Shown: in pieces, positions 8,700 to 13,609 of the stretch | Position numbering within the stretch: the stretch's first letter is position 1 | Layout: every line of letters begins with the position of its first letter | NCBI GenBank assembly: GCA_037447655.1 | Contig: JBBHKE010001569.1 | Coordinates: forward strand, 1 to 13,609 | DNA length: 13,609 nt | DNA from: Zygnema cylindricum | Taxonomy: Eukaryota; Streptophyta; Zygnematophyceae; Zygnematales; Zygnemataceae | Direction of reading: 5' to 3' | Notes under the pieces: model-generated | The model's database searches: none | Seen by the model: only the letters and a program-made list of their open reading frames with translations | What the model was told of the DNA's origin: nothing | Made by a program: the position numbers and the translations under genes

Positions 8700-9348
8700 T
8701 TTTTCAAAGTCTGGTGTTTAACCATTCCTTTTCCTTTTGAAGGACTATATTAGTTTCTTCCTCCAATATGAAATTATACGCTAACTGAAATGATCACCTA
8801 GCTTTATCATGACTTTTTAATTGAACAGACACATCCTTCATGCTACTATGAAGACCTCTAATAAGACGAGCTGTCTGTTGAAACTCATGAAATGACCCCC
8901 CAACAGAAGTGTGAGCATCAATGAGCACACAAAAATTGTCACATTACTCAATCATAGTTCCCTCCGTGTATTTGTATCCCCAAATTTTTCTAGCCACCAA
9001 GAGCTCCTCCTGATCATTCGCTTTCTCAAAAGCGGATTTCATGGATGTCCAAATCTCGCTCGCCTTCTTCATTTTCAGTCGAGACATGACCAAATTTTCT
9101 GAAATACAAGGAATTAGATTATTCCTTGCCATTGAATTCTTTTTCGCCCAAGCTGGATTTGTTTCATCAAAAGAGCCATCCATGACCTCGAATAAGTCAG
9201 AAGTTTCAAACGACGATTCAACCATCGCCGCCCAGTACGCATACTTTAGGCCATTGACGATAGGAAATCTTGACGAAAGGCCCATAACCTGTTGTTCTAC
9301 AACCACCGTTGCAAGCGGGGAACTAGGAGTAGTTGTGGAAGTATACAT
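8700..9348 (-). pseudogene. gag: Copia-B gag (decayed), starting in the LTR
   Basis: The ATG at 9346-9348 lies inside the 5' LTR. Residues 1-20 (MYTSTTTPSSPLATVVVEQQ) are LTR-encoded, and the frame runs through the primer-binding site as V-M-G-L-S-S-R. A UBN2-like region follows with FETSDLFEVMDGSFDET, WAKKNSMARNNL, SRLKMKKASEIWTSM and EELLVARKIW. The first stop is TAA at 8944, where copia-A has a Tyr codon (EYCD). Beyond it the frame continues (IDAHTSVGGSFHEF, LIRGLHSSMKDV) to a second stop, TGA, near 8800, and then degrades. The zinc knuckle seen in copia-A is not found here; the region around 8640-8700 looks deleted or replaced. Confidence 0.87.
9274..9289 (-). other. Copia-B primer-binding site, half-tRNA-iMet type
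   Basis: On the - strand the bases immediately after the 5' LTR terminus CAACA are GGTTATGGGCCTTTCG. The first 11 (GGTTATGGGCC) are complementary to GGCCCATAACC, the anticodon stem-loop region of eukaryotic initiator tRNA-Met (CAU anticodon). Drosophila copia is known to prime from this internal region using a cleaved half-tRNA. Most plant copia elements instead carry TGGTATCAGAGC, complementary to the tRNA 3' end, which is absent here. The site also encodes gag residues V-M-G-L. Confidence 0.8.
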
Positions 9349-10391
9349 GAAAAACAGCAGAAACTATCAAATTACCTACTCAACAGCCAACCTTGAACTG
9401 ACACAAGATACGACTCAGAAAACATGTATGCTTCAAACTTGTCACAATGATACAAAATATAGTAAACTGAGAATTCCCAAAATTGTAGCCGAAATAAACA
9501 AGTAAACCATAAGATATGATGTTTGGAAGTTTCCCAAAAACTACCCTTAGAAAATCATATTCCCAAAACTAGATGATACGAAATTGGCTAAGTCTTAGAA
9601 TATTTTTTACAGTGAGTATCTACTAGTCACACTAATTTGGGTGACCGTGCTACACCGTGCTATGGAACTATCCTGACTAACGACAAAGTATCTAGCCTGT
9701 ACTTTACTGTGCCTAGAGTACCTCCAAAAAACCTAATTAATATTTTATAGAAAAATAATCAATGAAACACTAAATTTTTTCTACACTAAACTACAAAACT
9801 ATGTTATTTAAATATTTCAGATAACGAGCCGTACAAAATGTTCTAGGTGCTTTGTCACAGTAGTCGCTAAAGTCCAGCCGACTGTCTTAGTGTAGTACAA
9901 AGCATCTCAGTGCTTCGTCACTTGTGGTCCCACGTGAATCACGTCTCGTCACTTTGTGGTCCCACGTAAATCACGTCTTGTCACTTGCGATCCCACGTGA
10001 ATCATTCTCGTGGTCCTAGGTGAATCGCGTTCGTCGACGTCTCTCAAAATTAATGATCATAATTCACTTCTGAAATATCCGGACGTTTTTATTTAAAGAT
10101 CATAAAAATGTTCCGTACCATATAATTCCAAAATATCTGTATGAATCCAAAAATAGTTGTACCATATATTTTCCGAGATATCCGGATCAGATTCCGTCTG
10201 TTTGATCAGGCGATTCCAATTGTCTGCTGTGTTGCGCGTGTCGACGCCACTCCGTAAAACCTGTAGAGGTATAATACACTCTTTTGTACTTTGCCTACAG
10301 TAACACTAATAAAGGTAATTCTTATATAACACTTCTTAAAAACTATTCTAAGTCTACTCTATTTACTAACTAAAGATTTTAAATCTCAACA
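9290..10391 (-). repeat. 5' LTR of copia-B
   Basis: This 1102-bp repeat is the direct counterpart of 4149-5244, with ends TGTTG at 9290 and CAACA at 10387-10391. As the 5' LTR of a - strand element it would hold the promoter and the gag start codon (9346-9348). The G-box array is retained (9916-10012), and the hairpin beside it has decayed. Promoter and transcription start could not be pinned to a base. Confidence 0.92.
9916..10012. promoter_or_regulatory. Tandem G-box array in the 5' LTR
   Basis: Units start at 9916, 9947 and 9979, with a weaker fourth around 10005-10030 (CGTGGTCCTAGGTGAATCGCGT). Units one and three have CACGTG and unit two has CACGTA, the same pattern as in the 3' LTR, so the array predates insertion. 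Its position upstream of the presumed transcription start in the LTR suggests an enhancer, which is inference. Confidence 0.6.
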
Positions 10392-10396
10392 CAAAG
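10392..10396. other. Right target-site duplication of copia-B
   Basis: CAAAG matches CAAAT at 4144-4148 at four of five positions. The bases also continue the interrupted protease codons of copia-A. Confidence 0.8.
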
Positions 10397-10489
10397 GATG
10401 CAGGATGGATCATGGACACGAGAGAATCGGCCCACATGTGTTGGAACAAAAGAGCTTTTACAAATTTGCAGCAAACATCTCCAAATACT
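10392..10489 (+). pseudogene. pol: Copia-A protease segment
   Basis: This segment reads KDAGWIMDTRESAHMC, then WNKRAFTNLQQTSPN, directly continuing the frame left at AAAIEG before copia-B. The active-site region is D-T-R-E-S, against D-R-R-E-S in copia-B; both lack the D-(S/T)-G that defines the aspartic protease active site. It is cut by D2 at 10489. Confidence 0.85.
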
Positions 10490-11524
10490 TGTAGAAATTA
10501 AAGGTTATTTTAGTATTTTCGAGGTTTTGTAAAATGCAAAAAAGAAGCAGAGGTTGTATGTATCTAACTCCTCTCCCCTGCTCCCACACTTGTTGCAGTC
10601 ATTGAAAGTTGGAGAGGGAAATAGAGCCATGGCCGTTTATGCTATCCCGTCGGTGACACAAATTAGGTTGGTAGATTTTACCAAAATAGAACTTGACGGA
10701 TCTAGGATTTGAGCCTGATACCTGTTGTCCGTCAAAGTAGCCGGCAGTTGATCGCCTTAACCAAATGGTCCAAGATCAAGATTGGGGATATAAGGTTTGA
10801 TATTTATTTAAATGTTAATACATAGGTTATTTCATTTAACGCGATATTTAGACATAGATTCAGTTTGTGAAGTACGGCCTACGGAACATTCGAAACGGAT
10901 ACCGTGCATTTTGTTTCGAAGGCGAAAAAAATATCGCGCAAGTATATATGACGACCAAGATTGTAATCCGGCTTAATCGAACGGCCACAAAGCATGCCAA
11001 GATCGCGGAATAGGTTTTTGGTGGTTTTCGGTTGACGTCACATCAATTACCACGTGGCACAATCACACTGGATTACAACATCTTATGGGATTACAGGAAC
11101 AAATCCAAAAATGACATGTGTCGACTTGTTGGCCATACTGTACAATGGCAGTACAGAAAGTACACCAACACTTGTACCTTTATGTATAATATAATTCTAT
11201 GATTGGTTCCGTACTTCAGTAGATAGAGTTTTAGGGAGAGATAGGACTTAGAAAAATTTGATAGATTGGATCCTCTCTCCCAAAGAGCTTCTGTACAAAA
11301 GGTCAACTTTGACCCTTCATAACTTACTGCTCAGAGGAGCAAATTCAAAGATTCTTTTTGCTATCGACTCAAGGGAGTCTTGCCTTCACAAGGGAAAAGG
11401 TGGTCATAATTTTTGCCTGCCAGGGTGACAGTTATTCTTGCTGAAACACAAAGGGGTCAGGGTTATCCTAGAGGCTTCATGTGAGCTGCCTACTCTGAGG
11501 ACCTATGGAGGTCTCAGAGTTGGA
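10490..11524 (+). mobile_element. D-family repeat D2 inserted in copia-A
   Basis: This 1035-bp insertion lies between the T-S-P-N and N-I-Y-Y codons of copia-A. It starts TGTAGAAATTAAAGG, ends GAGTTGGA, and is flanked by ATACT (10485-10489) and ATAAT (11525-11529), a 5-bp duplication with one mismatch. D1 and D3 share its left half and D4 its right third. It contains a tRNA-like block on the - strand, a CT-rich tract and no reading frame with a recognisable product. The TGT start, 5-bp duplication and lack of inverted ends suggest a solo LTR or short non-autonomous LTR element, but the ends are not TG...CA, so the class is unsettled. Confidence 0.75.
10690..10772 (-). other. tRNA-like segment with A and B boxes in D2
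   Basis: On the - strand, TGGTTAAGGCG (10753-10763) matches the pol III A-box pattern TRGYNNARNGG closely. GGCTCAAATCC (10705-10715) matches the B box GGTTCGANTCC at 9 of 11 positions, 37 nt after the A box, within the usual tRNA/SINE spacing. The surrounding bases look like D and T arms, but a full cloverleaf with acceptor stem is not apparent. It is probably a tRNA-derived (SINE-like) module carried by the D repeat. Confidence 0.55.
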
Positions 11525-11891
11525 ATAATATCTACTATGCTTGTGGCATGAGTGTTCAGACTACAGCTTATGGTGATGTATCTTTGATAGTTTATATGGG
11601 GGGAAAGTCTGTAGAAAGAACACTTCACAATGTTTTGGATGTTCCACACTTTAATAAGAAACTTTTTTCTACATTCTAAGTGGAGAGCAAAGGCTTTGAG
11701 GTCATTTTGAAATAAGGTAGATAGGTTGGTAGCAAGAAAGGGAAAGTAGCCGTAAAAGAATCTAGAGATGTTAGCTAAATGTATCGGATGGACATTGCTC
11801 AAAATAAAGAAAATGATAGTCTCTACTCTAGTGTCTAATATGATAATGAGCTATGGCATAAAATATTAGGATGTATGAATTATGATAGTTT
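11525..11891 (+). pseudogene. pol: Copia-A protease end to GAG-pre-integrase (decayed)
   Basis: The copia-A frame resumes with NIYYACGMSVQT, GDVSLIVYMGGKSVERTLHN, KLFSTF then a stop, VESKGFEV, MYRMDIAQNKENDSLYSS and ELWHKILGCMNYDSF. Every block aligns to copia-B 7869-8582. In-frame stops include TAA after STF and further TAA/TAG codons. It ends within the pre-integrase zinc region, where copia-C is inserted after AGTTT (11887-11891), the expected left target duplication of C. Confidence 0.85.
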
Positions 11892-12878
11892 TGTTGTTCT
11901 ACAACCATAGTAGCAAGAGGAGAGCCACTAGCAGTAGTAGTGGAATTACACATCTAAAACAAAAGTTATCAAGCACCTTACTCAATAGCCAACTTCAAGA
12001 TGCAGGAGAAAGCAACTCTGTGATCTATGTAGACTCAAATTCTGCATAACAATAGTTAACATAGTGTAGAATCACTCCTCAAAGATTTAACTCAATTGAT
12101 CCAGTCAAACATAAGATATTCACATTGCTGATTCATAAAAACTACCTTAGTTGATTAATATCCGAAGACTTGGATGATCACAATTTGTCTAAGTCCTAAA
12201 CTATATACTCATAGTGAGTATCTACTGGTCACACTGATTTAAGTGACTATACTACAGTAATGTCCAATGCTACGACAAAGTACTCAAACTATACTTACTA
12301 TTCTAAGAGTACTTCCAAAACCTAATTTTGCCATTTTTCTAAATCTGAATAGTGCGGCACTATTTTAAATTAGCTAAACTACAAATCCTTGTTTTTAGAT
12401 ATTTACAAATTAAAGACAGTACATTAAATGTTCTTGGCGCTTAGTTAGCAATGGTCTATAGCATCCGGCTGACTGTTGTCGTGTAGTACGAAGCACATGA
12501 TACCGTCCAAGTGTGCTTTGTCATTTGTGGTCCCTTTTTAATCGCGTTCGTTAACTCGATGTCAATCAACGGACCTTCTTGGCTGACCGAACCATACTTT
12601 TCCAGATATGCGGTTTGTGTTCCGTTCGTTCGATTTCGTCAATCGGCTTGTTAATCTCCCGACACGTGTAACTGGTTATCGGTGCTACTCCGGGAAATCT
12701 ACAACACCCTTTTCCTGCCGATGCGTGTCCAACTGGCCGTACAGTACACACTCTTAGTCTTTTATTATTGTAACACTATTTGAAGTAAGTATTACAGGTT
12801 TTCATTTCCCAAAATATTCTAAGTCCTTAATTCATCCTCACAGCTCTATCTACTGAGTAAAGATTTCCAAATTCAACT
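11892..12878 (-). repeat. 3' LTR of copia-C
   Basis: This 987-bp LTR starts TGTTGTTCTACAACC like both copia-B LTRs and ends ...CAACT beside the purine tract. Landmarks shared with B include CCAAAACCTAATT, GTGAGTATCTACTGGTCACACT and GTAGTACGAAGCAC. The - strand gag start is kept as MCNSTTTASGSPLATMVVEQQ, read across two short blocks. Only one GTGGTCCC unit of the tandem array remains (about 12513-12545), without a CACGTG, so this LTR either lost the array or predates it. Confidence 0.85.
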
Positions 12879-12891
12879 CTCCCCTAAATCT
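12879..12891 (-). other. Polypurine tract of copia-C
   Basis: AGATTTAGGGGAG on the - strand sits directly before the LTR start and differs by one base from the copia-B tract. Confidence 0.75.
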
Positions 12892-12901
12892 TTAGACTAA
12901 G

Positions 12902-13091
12902 TCACACACTCAACCCAAAAGCCTTTATATAAAACTGCAACTTAGGAGCAAGAAGGGGTTTGGTTAGCATGTCAACAACCATTTTCTCATCCGGTAAATA
13001 ACACAACTTTTACACTCTTGCATGCACATTTTCTCTTACAAAACGAATTCTGACATCCATGTGTTTGCTCTTAAAATGATGACTCGGGTTA
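12902..13091 (-). pseudogene. pol: Copia-C RNase H C-terminus (partial)
   Basis: Read on the - strand this gives NPSHHFKSKHMDVRIRFV, RENVHARV, a stop (TAA), then KLCYLPDEKMVVDMLTKPLL and APKLQFYIKAFGLSV, and a stop at 12902-12904. It aligns fully to the copia-B pol tail and shows where the normal pol stop lies, about 10 bp before the polypurine tract. One internal stop is the only clear defect. The upstream part is cut by D3. Confidence 0.85.
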
Positions 13092-13268
13092 TGTTGAACT
13101 CACTAGATAAAGGGAAGGTATTCTCTAGGTCTAAATTAAAATAAAAAGGAAAACGAGAAAGCACAGGCAGCCTGCCTCCACCTTCTCTCTCTAGCCCCCA
13201 TAATTGTTGTAGTCACTGAAGGAGGGAGAGGGCGGTGGAGCCATGGTTGCCTTAGCTCTATAGGTAGG

Positions 13269-13297
13269 GTTGAAGAGTGACCTAAGTCACTCTCAAC
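13269..13297. other. Hairpin in D3
   Basis: AGAGTGAC (13274-13281) pairs perfectly with GTCACTCT (13286-13293) across a CTAA loop. The stem is extended by GTTG/CAAC with one bulged A. It is not obvious in D1 or D2, so it is probably a local feature of this copy. Confidence 0.6.
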
Positions 13298-13309
13298 CAA
13301 AAAGGTTGA

Positions 13310-13370
13310 GTTCGGCAAGACTCGAACCTCTGACCGGTAGGGCGAGGCGTAGCCGTCAACCCTTAATCTG
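13310..13370 (-). other. tRNA-like segment in D3
   Basis: On the - strand, GGTTCGAGTCT (13318-13328) matches the B-box consensus GGTTCGANTCC at 10 of 11 positions and is the best of the three D copies. The A-box equivalent GGGTTGACGGC (13352-13362) is degenerate. No complete cloverleaf is visible. Confidence 0.5.
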
Positions 13371-13609
13371 TATGTCGTAGTAGTGCGTTACGATGCATAC
13401 GGTTTGATAGCTATTTAAATAATAGATAGGCGACTAATCTGATCAACGGAATTACAAATAAAATACATAGAAACTAGTGGGAGTTTTAGTGCGCACGTAA
13501 CAAATGTACTGACATTTGTTTTTCAACAGCTGTTGTTTAAAGCCGACTTTGATTAGTCGACCAGCACCATCATCGAGATCCCGAAATGGCCGCCTTGGCG
13601 ATTTTTGGT

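Larger units (their letters stand above)
4149..10391 (-). mobile_element. Copia-B: full-length but inactive Ty1/copia retrotransposon
   Basis: This is a complete 6243-bp element on the - strand inserted in copia-A. It has two direct LTRs (4149-5244 and 9290-10391) with TGTTG...CAACA ends, a primer-binding site next to the right LTR, a purine-rich tract next to the left LTR, and 5-bp target-site duplications. The coding order on the - strand is gag, protease, GAG-pre-integrase, integrase, linker, reverse transcriptase and RNase H; integrase before reverse transcriptase defines Ty1/copia as opposed to gypsy. In a sampled ~135-bp stretch the two LTRs differ at roughly one position in nine or ten, and the coding region has many stops and frameshifts. 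This is therefore an old, dead insertion. Confidence 0.92.
1711..11891 (+). mobile_element. Copia-A: outermost Ty1/copia retrotransposon, interrupted and partial
   Basis: This is the oldest element of the nest, on the + strand. It consists of a 5' LTR (1711-3215, split by D1), gag up to the start of protease (3157-4148), protease (10392-10489) and the post-protease/pre-integrase region (11525-11891). It is interrupted by copia-B at 4149-10391 and by D2 at 10490-11524. At 11891 it is cut again by copia-C, so its integrase, reverse transcriptase, RNase H and 3' LTR are not in view. Continuity is shown by protein alignment with copia-B: A-A-I-E-G ends at the left B junction and K-D-A-G-W-I-M-D resumes at the right; T-S-P-N precedes D2 and N-I-Y-Y-A-C-G follows it. 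Many in-frame stops show it is inactive. Confidence 0.85.
11892..13609 (-). mobile_element. Copia-C: third family member, 3' end only
   Basis: This is a - strand element inserted in copia-A. Visible parts are the 3' LTR (11892-12878), the polypurine tract and the end of RNase H up to 13091, where D3 interrupts it. The remainder of pol, gag and the 5' LTR would lie beyond the right edge. Its RNase H tail has fewer defects than that of copia-B, although its LTR ends CAACT instead of CAACA. Confidence 0.82.
13092..13609 (+). mobile_element. D-family repeat D3 inserted in copia-C (runs off the edge)
   Basis: It starts TGTTGAACTC at 13092, exactly where copia-C RNase H stops aligning to copia-B. 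The order of landmarks matches the left half of D2: AAA-rich head, GAAAG(C)AG..GCAG, CTCCCCC/CCCCCAT, TTGTTG.AGTCA.TGAA, GGAGAGGG, GGAGCCATGG, the tRNA-like block, then GGTTTGATA...ATTTAAAT. Homology to D2 continues weakly to the window end (GATCCCGAAATGG...GGTTTTTGGT-like). The right end and target duplication are outside the window. Confidence 0.65.

Noticed and set aside
4149-10391. Copia-B as a Ty3/gypsy element
   Set aside because: Integrase precedes reverse transcriptase, the YVDD and SFYGLKQAP motifs are of copia type, and there is no chromodomain.
10690-10772. Functional tRNA gene
   Set aside because: A-box and B-box matches are present, but no acceptor stem or clean anticodon arm can be drawn, and the related blocks in D1 and D3 are diverged; it is better explained as a SINE-like module.
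10490-11524. D repeat as a MITE or other TIR DNA transposon
   Set aside because: The ends TGT(T/A)GAA and AGTTG(A/G)A are not inverted repeats of each other, and the duplications are 5 bp without TA or TTAA preference.

Overview
This window looks like intergenic DNA from a large, repeat-rich seed-plant or fern-type nuclear genome. No host gene, functional RNA gene, CRISPR array or bacterial-style operon can be supported. The plant assignment rests on plant-style Ty1/copia protein sequence, a nest of old LTR elements, AT-rich filler between them and G-box motifs in the LTRs. A gymnosperm or other large-genome vascular plant fits, but the sequence alone does not identify the species.

Almost everything from 1711 to the right edge is one nest of decayed retrotransposons. 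The outermost element, copia-A (+ strand), starts with a 5' LTR at 1711-3215 and carries gag, protease and pre-integrase remnants. It was interrupted by (i) repeat D1 inside its LTR (2262-2795), (ii) copia-B, a full-length element of the same family on the - strand (4149-10391), (iii) repeat D2 (10490-11524), and (iv) copia-C, another - strand family member whose 3' LTR begins at 11892 and which runs off the right edge. Copia-C is itself interrupted by D3 (13092 onward). Three insertions have target-site duplications with 4-5 of 5 bases matching, and the copia-A reading frame resumes on the far side of both B and D2, so the order of events can be read: A first, then B, C, D1 and D2 into A, and D3 into C.

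Copia-B has the order gag, protease, integrase, reverse transcriptase, RNase H, which is diagnostic of Ty1/copia. Its two LTRs (1096 and 1102 bp, TGTTG...CAACA) have diverged visibly, and its coding region carries many stops and frameshifts, so it is dead. Two properties stand out. The gag start codon lies inside the LTR, so gag translation would pass through the LTR end and the primer-binding site. The primer-binding site reads GGTTATGGGCC, matching the anticodon-loop region of initiator tRNA-Met as in Drosophila copia, rather than the usual plant TGGTATCAGAGC that pairs with the tRNA 3' end.

The left flank (1-1710) holds a possible LTR-end/gag-start relic (292-349), a fragment of the D repeat (352-622), a two-copy 81-bp tandem duplication (1324-1485), and otherwise no recognisable feature.
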